DNA of 26,526 nucleotides from JAPLKX01 sp035530195 (GTDB lineage: Bacteria > Hydrogenedentota > Hydrogenedentia > Hydrogenedentales > SLHB01), in NCBI GenBank assembly GCA_035530195.1, contig DATKVG010000085.1, positions 1-26,526 on the forward strand, read 5' to 3'. A program made the translations under genes and the position numbers. The notes under the pieces are model-generated. The model made no database searches and was not told the DNA's origin. It saw only the letters and a program-made list of their open reading frames with translations. Shown in pieces: positions 7,663-14,998 of this stretch (the stretch's first letter is position 1; each line of letters starts with the position of its first letter).

Positions 7663-10600
7663 ATGCTGATACCCCTTCGGATGACATCGGACGCGCGGAT
7701 AGTTGGGCGGGTTCTTGGTGGCCGGCGGGACGAATTTGGGGTGCTGGTGGACCGGTATTACCGGGCGGTCGAATCGGTGGCGCGTGCGCGGCTCGAGAAT
7801 TCGGTGGACGCCGAGGATGTGGCGCAGGAGGCGTTTGTCAGCGCGTACCGGAAACTGGACACGCTGATGGATCCGCAGAAGTTTGGACCGTGGGTGATGG
7901 CTATCGCGCGGAACGCGGCGGTGTCGTGGATACGGCGGCGCAAGAGCGAGGTGCTGGTAGCGGACGTGGCGACGGTCGCGGAACCCCGCGAAGACCCGCC
8001 GGTGGAGCGGGCGGAGTTGCAGCGGATCGTGCGGGCGAAGCTGCAGGATATGGAGCCGGAACAGCGCGAAATCCTGCTGCTTTTTTATTATGGGGGCAAA
8101 ACCGTTGGTGAGGTTGCGTCGCTTTTGGAAATAACGAAAGCTGCGGCGCACAAACGGCTGCAAAGGGCGCGGGAGGCTTTGGGGAGCGAGTTTCTGAAGT
8201 CGATTGGCGAGTCGCGCAAGGCGACCGACAGGTCGGCGGATGGGAAGCGGGCGAAGCGCACCGTCATGGCGGCGATCGCGTCTGCGCCGGTCGTTTGGGA
8301 GGCGCGGGCGGCGGCGGGTTCGGCGTGGCTGGCGGTGGTAAAGGTGTTGATAGGTGCGCTGGCGGTGGTGGCGATCGGGGTAGGTGTGACGATAGGGGTG
8401 AAATACGCGCAGTCGGAGCCGGCCGAGCCCGTGGCGGCGACGGCGCAACAAACGGAGCCGGTGACGCAACCGGCCACGGCCACCGCGCCGGTTGAGGCGG
8501 TGGAACCGGCGATGGCGGAGGAGCAGGAGGAGGAACTGACGGGGCCGGGGAGAATTGAGGTGATCCTGTTGGACGGGGAAACCCAACAGCCGGTCGGCAG
8601 TGCGGACGTGGCGGCGGAACTGCTGACGTGGGGTCCCCGTGACATGCCGCCGGAGAAGACCTTCAGGAAAAAAGGCCAGGCGGACGGGCAGGGGCGGCTT
8701 GTGCTGGAAGACCTGCCGGTGGGGACGTACTGCGTTATCGCCACGACGGCGACGATGTGCGGGGTTAACGACGATTGGGTGCGGCCGGAAGCACCGACGA
8801 GCACGCTTCGCCTATGGATGCGTGCCCGGGTTAGTGCTGCGGGAGTGCTCACGGGGCCTAACGGGGCGCCGGTGGCGGGAGCGGTCATTTATCCGGTCAG
8901 ACACATTCTGATGCCGAACGACGTCTTTGGTCACACGGAAGTGGCGGCGGTCCGGGCCGTAACGGGTGCTGATGGCCGTTTTTCGTTTCCGTTTATTTTC
9001 CCGGGCGCGTGGCAGTTTTACATTTTGTCGCCAAACTTGCCGCCCGCCATTACGGATTACAAGATGCTTGAGGGGGAACTGGTTCTGAAACTCGAAGCCG
9101 CCGGTTCGATTCCGGGGCGCGTCTTGGACGCGGCAAGCGGCGAAGGGCGCGACCGGGTGGTAGTCAGAGCGTTTCAAGGGAACAGGGACTTCCTCGGCAA
9201 CCCCTCGTTAAAACCCAAAAGGCCGGATGAAAAGCAGTACGGGTGGCGGGTAGCGGTCGAGGCGGAGTCGGGACCGGATGGATCGTTTCGGCTTGCGAAC
9301 GTGGCGCCGGGGAAATACAAAATCGAGACCGGTGACGCAGTTCTGCTGAACATCTCGCCGGACGTGGAGTTTGAAGTGAAACCGGGTGCGGAAACCACGG
9401 CGGAAGTGAAGGTGGCGGTGGGCGCGAGCATCCTGGGGCGGGTCTATAACCGGGACACGGGGGAGGGTCTCGCGGGCATGGACGTCTACGGGCCGAGTGG
9501 GCCGGCTATAACCACAGATGCCAACGGCGAATACATGCTGACGGGTTTGGTGCCGGGGTCGCACTCGCTGCGGGTGAGGTTCCCGACAGGCGAGGAAGGC
9601 CGGGTTCCATTGTTCGGCGAAGCGGGAAGAATGGAAACGACGGCGACGGTGACGTTTGGGCAGGTGGTGGAACATGTGGACTTTGCCGTGAAACCCGCGG
9701 CGGTGGTGAAAGGCAGGGTGGTTGACCGAGCGGGCACGCCGGTTGCAGGCGCGACCGTGCACGTCACGGCCATGAACGTCGGGAATGAGCGAAAGACAGG
9801 AGCGGACGGCACGTTTTCGTTCTTTCTTTTTTCAGCAGACAACCTGCGCGTCGTTGGCAAGAAGGATGCGTGGCAAAGCGAAGTTGTGAAGGGGCCTGAC
9901 GCGTCGCAGGAGATTTTGCTCACGCTGAACGTGCCAGCCAACGGGGCCATCTACGGCACGGCGCTGTCGGCCGAAGGCAAGCCGCTGGTCCTGTACAGCG
10001 TGAGTGCAAGCGTTCTCGACGAGACCTTGGAGTCTGGAACGAGGTGGACCTGCGCGAGTGCGAACACAGGGCCGAGCGGAGAGTTTGCGTTGGAAAACCT
10101 TGCCGCGGGGTCCTACGAGGTGTGCGCGAACCAGTATGGACCTGGGCGCGACTTTTATGTAACACAAAATGTGCGGCTTGCGCAGAACCAGGTAATCAAG
10201 AACCTGGTGTTGCGCCCGGAAGTTCAGGGCGGGTTGTCGATTTCGGGTCGCATCGTGCTGTCAGAGGGCGGTGAGTTCATGGGGGCGAGAGTGGGAATCC
10301 CATGGGGTCAGTTGACGGGGGTTGAGCGTGACGGGCGGTTCGTGCTGAGGGGGCTGAAAGAGGGCTCGTATACGCTGATAGCCAGTTGCGCGGGATATTC
10401 GCCGGTTGCGGTTGGGAACGTTGAGGCGGGCACGCAGAACCTCACGGTGAAATTGGTCCGGCCGGCGGTGTTCGCGGGCAACGTGACGGACGCCAGAACC
10501 GGCAAGCCTGTTACGGTCTTTCAATTGAACGCCTGGACGGAACCGCAGGTCCAATCAGAGACGATACAGACTTACGTAATTAATACATTCAGTAACGAGC

Positions 10601-11280
10601 AGGGCCGGTTCGAGTTGAAGAATTTCGCGGCGATGCGCGTCCAACTGAAGATTGGCGCTCAGGGATACGCGACCTGGAAGCAGCAAGTGGAGTTGAAAGA
10701 AGGGCCAAACGAGATAGCGGTCCAGCTTGAACCCGGCTCCGTGGTACGGGGCACGGTGACCGACTCCCAGGGCAATCCCGTGGCAGGCGCGGAAATCTTG
10801 TTGGGACCGACGAACGCGAGGCCGATCATGGAACAGTGTCTGGCCAGAACCAACGAAACGGGATCATTTGAGACCAACACGCTGGCTGAGGGCGTGTCGC
10901 TTCGGCTGGTGGCCAAGCATCCGGCGTACGCGCCGGACTGCGTGGATGTGACGCCGACGCGGGCGAATCCTACCGAAGCAACTTTTACGCTGCAGCCGGC
11001 GGGCGAGCTGGAGGTTCACGTGCTGCTGGATGGAGAGCCGACCGGCCGCTGCCATGTTGGAATAGAGGGTGACTGTCTAGGTAGGCCGTACTATTCGGGA
11101 GAACCCACGGGCCTGGTAATTCAGAATCTCCCGTCAGGGGAGGTGGAGTTCACCGCAGTTGTCTACGTTGAGAACGGGGAAAATCCACATCAGCAGGTGA
11201 CCGCGACGGTGGAGCCTGGCCAGACGACGCTGGTTGAGGTCAATTTTGAATCCCAGAAGAGCGATGCCCCGGCGCAGTGA
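7663..11280 (+). CDS. Membrane-tethered ECF sigma factor fused to about ten carboxypeptidase-regulatory-like domains
   Basis: A 1205-residue fusion. Residues about 24-92 form sigma region 2 (DAEDVAQEAFVSAYRKL at 49-65) and about 115-172 form region 4 with its helix-turn-helix (GKTVGEVASLLEITKAAAHK). A basic linker (180-200) leads to one strong transmembrane helix at about 221-247. An Ala/Pro/Glu/Thr-rich stalk follows (250-293). From about 296 to 1195 lie roughly ten repeated beta-sandwich modules of CarboxypepD_reg type. Each has a G-x-V/I-x-D...G-x-PV-x-GA opening and a later DGxFxLxxLxPGxY turn, starting near 296, 391, 483, 589, 681, 760, 859, 937, 1028 and 1115. Expected topology: sigma domains in the cytoplasm, modules outside. 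No anti-sigma gene is adjacent. The ATG at 7663 follows AAAGGAGGGTG. Sigma factors with C-terminal extensions are known in planctomycetes; what releases or activates this one is unknown. Confidence 0.9.
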   Translation: MLIPLRMTSDARIVGRVLGGRRDEFGVLVDRYYRAVESVARARLENSVDAEDVAQEAFVSAYRKLDTLMDPQKFGPWVMAIARNAAVSWIRRRKSEVLVADVATVAEPREDPPVERAELQRIVRAKLQDMEPEQREILLLFYYGGKTVGEVASLLEITKAAAHKRLQRAREALGSEFLKSIGESRKATDRSADGKRAKRTVMAAIASAPVVWEARAAAGSAWLAVVKVLIGALAVVAIGVGVTIGVKYAQSEPAEPVAATAQQTEPVTQPATATAPVEAVEPAMAEEQEEELTGPGRIEVILLDGETQQPVGSADVAAELLTWGPRDMPPEKTFRKKGQADGQGRLVLEDLPVGTYCVIATTATMCGVNDDWVRPEAPTSTLRLWMRARVSAAGVLTGPNGAPVAGAVIYPVRHILMPNDVFGHTEVAAVRAVTGADGRFSFPFIFPGAWQFYILSPNLPPAITDYKMLEGELVLKLEAAGSIPGRVLDAASGEGRDRVVVRAFQGNRDFLGNPSLKPKRPDEKQYGWRVAVEAESGPDGSFRLANVAPGKYKIETGDAVLLNISPDVEFEVKPGAETTAEVKVAVGASILGRVYNRDTGEGLAGMDVYGPSGPAITTDANGEYMLTGLVPGSHSLRVRFPTGEEGRVPLFGEAGRMETTATVTFGQVVEHVDFAVKPAAVVKGRVVDRAGTPVAGATVHVTAMNVGNERKTGADGTFSFFLFSADNLRVVGKKDAWQSEVVKGPDASQEILLTLNVPANGAIYGTALSAEGKPLVLYSVSASVLDETLESGTRWTCASANTGPSGEFALENLAAGSYEVCANQYGPGRDFYVTQNVRLAQNQVIKNLVLRPEVQGGLSISGRIVLSEGGEFMGARVGIPWGQLTGVERDGRFVLRGLKEGSYTLIASCAGYSPVAVGNVEAGTQNLTVKLVRPAVFAGNVTDARTGKPVTVFQLNAWTEPQVQSETIQTYVINTFSNEQGRFELKNFAAMRVQLKIGAQGYATWKQQVELKEGPNEIAVQLEPGSVVRGTVTDSQGNPVAGAEILLGPTNARPIMEQCLARTNETGSFETNTLAEGVSLRLVAKHPAYAPDCVDVTPTRANPTEATFTLQPAGELEVHVLLDGEPTGRCHVGIEGDCLGRPYYSGEPTGLVIQNLPSGEVEFTAVVYVENGENPHQQVTATVEPGQTTLVEVNFESQKSDAPAQ

Positions 11281-11351
11281 CTTGGCTTCACCCGCTCGTG
11301 GCTGTCGTAAGAACGCAAAAGACGCAATCGGCGCGAGAGGGGCAACCGCCG

Positions 11352-12947
11352 CTATTTGTATTGGACAAGGACGTCGAGGGGTGAGTTGCTTGGGATGGGC
11401 ACGGGGTTGGTGGTGAGGTAGTGGGATGCTTCAATTGACTCGATCTTTGAGTCAAGTCCAGACGGAGAGGCGATGGAAGCGGCGTGGGCGCCGGGCGGGA
11501 GGAGGATGCGGAGTTGGGCGCGTTTTGGGCCGGCTATTCGCAGGGTGATGGTTTTTGTGGCGGGGTCGTGGTTGAATTCGAGGGCGGCGTATTCGCCGGA
11601 GGGGGCGTATCGGGCGCAGACGGTAGCCTGGTCGATGCCGGCGGCGGCGAACCGTGGGGCGAAGGTGGTATCGTGGTAGAGGGCGGAATTGTCGGTGATA
11701 CCGGCGAGCCCTTCGATGAGTGCGGAGATCACGGCGGCGGCGGCCCAGCCTCGAGGCCCGCCGCCCATGTCTTTGCCCTGGACGTCGTATAGGAAAAACA
11801 GGGCGCCGTCTTTTTCGACCATATCGGCGACGCGGTTGAGGATATCGACGGCATAGGCTTCGCGCCCGTGGTTGAAAGCCGCCTTGGCCAGCTCGCCCGC
11901 GACGAACCCGCAGATGCCGCCGTTGATGTACTTGCCGGCGGTGTAGGGTCCGAACTTGGGGTAGGGCGGGTCGATCGAGTACCACTCGGCGAAATGGGTG
12001 GCGGTGTTTTTGGTGCGCCGGGCCTGGTATTCGTCGATGATGCTGACGGCCATCTCGTGTGTGGGGAGGCCGCGGCTGATGTCGTAGGGGTTGGACAGGG
12101 ACAGGATGTCTTTCTCGTCGACGCCGGTATCGACGGGTTGCAGCAGGATCTGGTGGGTGTAGTATTTGCCGTTGAAACAGAGGTCGTTGATGCGCTGTCG
12201 GAGTTGTTCGGCGCGCGAGTCCCATGCCGGGGCTTTTTCGGTTTCGCCCGCGGCCCGGAGGAGCGTGGCGAGTTGGCGGCATGCCTGGTAGAGGCCGCTG
12301 TTGTCGCCGTGCATGATGCCCATGGGGAGGCCGGGGTCGATTCTGCGGTTGTGGTCGCTGATACCGTAGGTGAAATCCCAGGTGTCGATGCTGAACGTGC
12401 GTTTAAGCGCGCCGTGTTTTGAGTCCCAGCGGGTGGGATCGGAGAAATCGTATTCGAGGGCGCGTTCGAGCCGGGGCAGACGCTTTTTGAGTGCATCGGC
12501 GTCGCCGGTGGCCTGCCAGATGGTGTAAGCGGCTTCCACCATGAGGTATTCGATATCGGCTTCCATTTCAAGCCGGATGAAGGCGAGATCGTTTTCGGGC
12601 TCGATGCGGACGAACTTGGGGGAGACAAACGTCTGGTGGTCGTGGCTGGCGTCGCCGATGATTTCGTAGAAGAAACCGTCGGGATGCTGGAGATTGAGGA
12701 GGGTGTCGACGAAACTGGTCAGGTCGGGCTCCCAGAACTTGTAGGCCTTCATTTCGTGGATGTGATCGCGCACCCAGGACGGGTTGGTGGCGATGGGCCG
12801 GCCTTGGCGCGTGAAGGTGTGGCGGTCGCCCTGGACTTGTTTTTGGAGGGTTTGGAACAGGGGTGTGAACTTTCCGGCCTGGAATGTGGTGGCGGGTTCG
12901 GCAGGGGTGGCAACGAGTACCAGCGCGATGGAAAGCAGGGCGTTCAT
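11352..12947 (-). CDS. Secreted six-hairpin glycosidase-like protein
   Basis: A 531-residue exported protein. Residues 1-19 (MNALLSIALVLVATPAEPA) are a short signal peptide. The body shows the alternating-helix pattern of (alpha/alpha)6-barrel glycosidases, with aromatic and acidic segments such as NPSWVRDHIHEMKAYKFWEPD (in part), DTWDFTYGISDHNRR, MGIMHGDNSGLYQACRQL and the glycine-rich YINGGICGFVAGELAKAAF. A beta-rich C-terminal domain (about 430-531) may bind substrate or cap the barrel. Likely role: hydrolysis of an oligosaccharide outside the cytoplasm. The exact glycoside hydrolase family and the catalytic acids cannot be fixed by eye. The ATG at 12947 follows AAAGGA. The gene converges on the sigma factor gene with 71 bases between stops and no clear terminator. 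Confidence 0.75.
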   Translation of the reverse strand: MNALLSIALVLVATPAEPATTFQAGKFTPLFQTLQKQVQGDRHTFTRQGRPIATNPSWVRDHIHEMKAYKFWEPDLTSFVDTLLNLQHPDGFFYEIIGDASHDHQTFVSPKFVRIEPENDLAFIRLEMEADIEYLMVEAAYTIWQATGDADALKKRLPRLERALEYDFSDPTRWDSKHGALKRTFSIDTWDFTYGISDHNRRIDPGLPMGIMHGDNSGLYQACRQLATLLRAAGETEKAPAWDSRAEQLRQRINDLCFNGKYYTHQILLQPVDTGVDEKDILSLSNPYDISRGLPTHEMAVSIIDEYQARRTKNTATHFAEWYSIDPPYPKFGPYTAGKYINGGICGFVAGELAKAAFNHGREAYAVDILNRVADMVEKDGALFFLYDVQGKDMGGGPRGWAAAAVISALIEGLAGITDNSALYHDTTFAPRFAAAGIDQATVCARYAPSGEYAALEFNHDPATKTITLRIAGPKRAQLRILLPPGAHAASIASPSGLDSKIESIEASHYLTTNPVPIPSNSPLDVLVQYK

Positions 12948-12998
12948 CGATGGATCCTTTCGCTGTTTCGTTTGGATTCTTACACGGATTCGGAAGGT

Positions 12999-13020
12999 TT
13001 GTCGAATCCCTGCCGGGGTT
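12999..13020 (+). repeat. TTGTCGAATCCCT repeat, copy 1
   Basis: The 13-base word TTGTCGAATCCCT followed by a CGGGG(A)TT-type end. Further copies lie at 13371-13392 (+) and 24053-24069 (-), with a shorter relative at 24030-24043. The core AATCCCT..CGGGATT is palindromic. Confidence 0.6.
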
Positions 13021-13039
13021 CATCGTGGGTGGCAAGAAT

Positions 13040-13087
13040 ACCCAGGGTAGCTCCCCGGCCCTGGCGGGCCGGGTAGCACCCCTGGGT
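13040..13087. repeat. Nested hairpin element
   Basis: An outer stem ACCCAGGG (13040-13047) pairs with CCCTGGGT (13080-13087), and an inner stem CCCGGCCC (13054-13061) pairs perfectly with GGGCCGGG (13066-13073) around TGGC. It lies in the divergent spacer between the glycosidase-like and ceramidase-like genes. No T-run follows, so it is not a standard terminator. Confidence 0.65.
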
Positions 13088-13136
13088 TCCTAATTATCAG
13101 GAGCGTGAAATTCTTTCGTAAATTTTATGCAGCGCC

Positions 13137-13167
13137 GCGGTGGGGTCGAGCTCCTGCTCGACCGTGG
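13137..13167 (-). repeat. 31-bp dispersed repeat, copy A (inverted)
   Basis: On the plus strand it begins GCGGTGGGGTCG and contains an internal GGTCGAGC...GCTCGACC pairing. It is the reverse complement, with a few changes, of the copies at 13216 and 13280. All three can form a short hairpin around the central CTCCTG/CTCCCG. Confidence 0.65.
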
Positions 13168-13215
13168 GGTAGCGAAACAGACCCCGGTTTTGCATGCGCC
13201 ACCTCCGCCGCCACC

Positions 13216-13246
13216 ACCCGGTCGCGCGGGAGCGCGACCCCACCGC
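13216..13246 (+). repeat. 31-bp dispersed repeat, copy B
   Basis: Starts ACCCGGTCGCGCGGGAGCGC and ends in CCCCACCGC. It differs from copy C at 13280-13310 by one base (G to A at the eleventh position). Confidence 0.75.
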
Positions 13247-13279
13247 AAGGAGTCGCGGGAAGACGGAAAGCTCACGCCC

Positions 13280-13310
13280 ACCCGGTCGCACGGGAGCGCG
13301 ACCCCACCGC
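13280..13310 (+). repeat. 31-bp dispersed repeat, copy C
   Basis: Starts ACCCGGTCGCACGGGAGCGC and ends in CCCCACCGC. It is nearly identical to copy B 64 bases upstream. Reading frames of the RWGRAPxRPGG type across these copies are artefacts of the repeat. Confidence 0.75.
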
Positions 13311-13370
13311 GTTGAACCCAAAGGCACGTACAACTGGTTTGGTTGCGGCTATGCTGCGCTGGGCTGACGA

Positions 13371-13392
13371 TTGTCGAATCCCTAACGGGATT
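13371..13392 (+). repeat. TTGTCGAATCCCT repeat, copy 2
   Basis: TTGTCGAATCCCTAACGGGA followed by TT. Same family as 12999-13020; here the AATCCCT/CGGGATT half-palindrome is cleanest. Confidence 0.65.
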
Positions 13393-13549
13393 CTGTGCGG
13401 CGTTGTTCGTAACGGGATTCGTTGGGCCGTGGCCGCTGACTGTATTCCTTGGGAGGTGCCCGATTCAAGAGGTAGTGGCACACGGGACTGAACTGGATTA
13501 CAATGCTGCAGGAGTTGAAGCAAGGGCGGATACACGGGAGGGTTTCTCA

Positions 13550-14884
13550 ATGAAGAGCTTGGTGCTGATTTTAGTTGTTGGGCTTTGTTTACCTGCGTGG
13601 GCGGCCCTGATGGCGGGCGTAGCGGAAGACGATATTACGCCGCCGGTGGGCGGGAAGATGGCGGGGTATTCGGCCCGGTCGGGTGTGTCGACGGGAGTGC
13701 ATGACCCGTTGAAGGCGAAAGCGCTGGTGTTAAAAGACGACGACACGTCGCTGGCGGTCGTGACGATGGACCTCGGCGGGCTGTCGGGCGAGGTCGTGTC
13801 GGGGGTGAAGAAGGGCATCCTCGAGAAGACGGGCATCAAGCAGGTGATGCTGGTGACGAGTCACACGCATTCGGGGCCGGATGGGACGCCGAACTTTCCG
13901 TCGGCGGAAAAGCCGTATGTAAAAGATTTGGAAGCAAAACTGATCGGCATCGTCGCGGCGGCGAACAGCGCGATGGTCCCGGTGAAGTACGGCGTGGGAA
14001 AGGGCGAGGCGGTCGAGGGGCATAACCGGCGCAAGGTTAACGCGGACGGTACGGTCGAGATGTTTTGGGCAAACCCGGAGCGTGTCCCGACGGAGCCGGT
14101 GGATTATATGGTAGGCGTGATCCGGTTTGAGAAGGTCGATGGTACGCCGCTGGCGACGCTGGTGAATTTTACGTGTCACAATGTTGTGCTGGGGCCGGAG
14201 AACCTCGAGATTTCGGCGGATTATGCCGGCGTGATGCAGCGGACGGTCGAGAAGGAACTGGGCAGCACGTGCATGTTCGCGCAAGGTGCCTGCGGCGATA
14301 TCAACCCGTTCATGGACAAGACGCCACCCAAAGACGGGGCGTTCCAGGAGGCGGAGAAGATGGGGAATGCGATCGCGGCGGAGGTGGCGCGGGTGTCGAA
14401 GGAGATCACGATGCGGGACGGGGCGGGCGCGCAACTGACCGCGGAAACCGAGGCAGTGCCAATCCGGCTTCGGTACGATATGAACGACCCGGAGGTGATC
14501 GGCGCGATCGAAAAACATTATGGCGCGATGCTGGTGCGGCCCATGCTCGACCGGCTCAAGAAGGAATGGGCCGAGGGTATGGACGGGGACCTGGTGACGG
14601 TGACGTTGGGCGACGACGTGGCGATCGCCGGGTGGCCGGGCGAGTTTTTCGTGCAGTACGGGCTGGACCTCAAGAGGCGTTGCGCAATTCCAAACACGTT
14701 CGTGTTCGGGTATTGCAACAAGACGTTCGGCTATTTCCCGACCATCAACGCGGCCTGGCAGGGCGGGTACGGCGCCAAAGAAGCGACGGTCGTGGCGGTG
14801 GGTATGGGCGATGAGTTCCTGGCGCGGTCGCTGGCGAATTTTTACTATCAGACCGGGCGGCTGACGCGGATTCCGGAGTTTTAG
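13550..14884 (+). CDS. Secreted neutral/alkaline ceramidase-like protein, probably not a true ceramidase
   Basis: A 444-residue exported protein. Residues 1-18 form a signal peptide (MKSLVLILVVGLCLPAWA). The body matches the N-terminal domain of neutral ceramidases, Zn-dependent amidases that cleave ceramide. Zinc-ligand candidates are H105 and H107 in SHTHSGP and H210 in NFTCHNVVLG. However, the segment that carries the serine nucleophile in characterised ceramidases (GDVSPN) reads GACGDINPFMD here (247-256), so the serine is missing. Single-domain relatives are common in planctomycetes and related groups and have unknown substrates. The ATG at 13550 is chosen because GGGAGGG sits just upstream and it begins the signal peptide; the frame is open back to 13343 but that part crosses repeats. 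The hairpin pair at 14887 begins three bases after the stop. Confidence 0.85.
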   Translation: MKSLVLILVVGLCLPAWAALMAGVAEDDITPPVGGKMAGYSARSGVSTGVHDPLKAKALVLKDDDTSLAVVTMDLGGLSGEVVSGVKKGILEKTGIKQVMLVTSHTHSGPDGTPNFPSAEKPYVKDLEAKLIGIVAAANSAMVPVKYGVGKGEAVEGHNRRKVNADGTVEMFWANPERVPTEPVDYMVGVIRFEKVDGTPLATLVNFTCHNVVLGPENLEISADYAGVMQRTVEKELGSTCMFAQGACGDINPFMDKTPPKDGAFQEAEKMGNAIAAEVARVSKEITMRDGAGAQLTAETEAVPIRLRYDMNDPEVIGAIEKHYGAMLVRPMLDRLKKEWAEGMDGDLVTVTLGDDVAIAGWPGEFFVQYGLDLKRRCAIPNTFVFGYCNKTFGYFPTINAAWQGGYGAKEATVVAVGMGDEFLARSLANFYYQTGRLTRIPEF

Positions 14885-14886
14885 AC

Positions 14887-14975
14887 CTACTTTCTTTTTG
14901 CGGAAAAAGAAAGTAGACAAAGAAAAACGACTTACTTTCTTCTTGCGAAAGAAGAAAGTAAGCAAAGAAGAACGA
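14887..14975. repeat. Two tandem, covarying hairpins
   Basis: Hairpin 1 (14887-14916) has a perfect 13-bp stem, CTACTTTCTTTTT with loop GCGG. Hairpin 2 (14931-14962) has a perfect 14-bp stem, CTTACTTTCTTCTT with loop GCGA. Each is followed by ACAAAGAAAAACGA or GCAAAGAAGAACGA, giving two units 45 bases apart. Where the units differ within the stems, both partners change (T-A to C-G, and C-G to T-A), so pairing is kept. Placed right after the ceramidase-like stop, the hairpins could end or stabilise its transcript. The sequence type looks like a widespread intergenic repeat; that is from memory. Confidence 0.85.
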
Positions 14976-14998
14976 TAACTCCTGGCGGGGGTGGCGCA

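Noticed and set aside
13476..13504. Promoter for the ceramidase-like gene (TGGCAC, 17 bases, TACAAT)
   Set aside because: The -10 is good, but the -35 matches at only two positions, so it is not listed as a feature.
13343..13549. 69-codon N-terminal extension of the ceramidase-like protein
   Set aside because: A signal peptide and ribosome site mark the start at 13550; the extension crosses an intergenic repeat.
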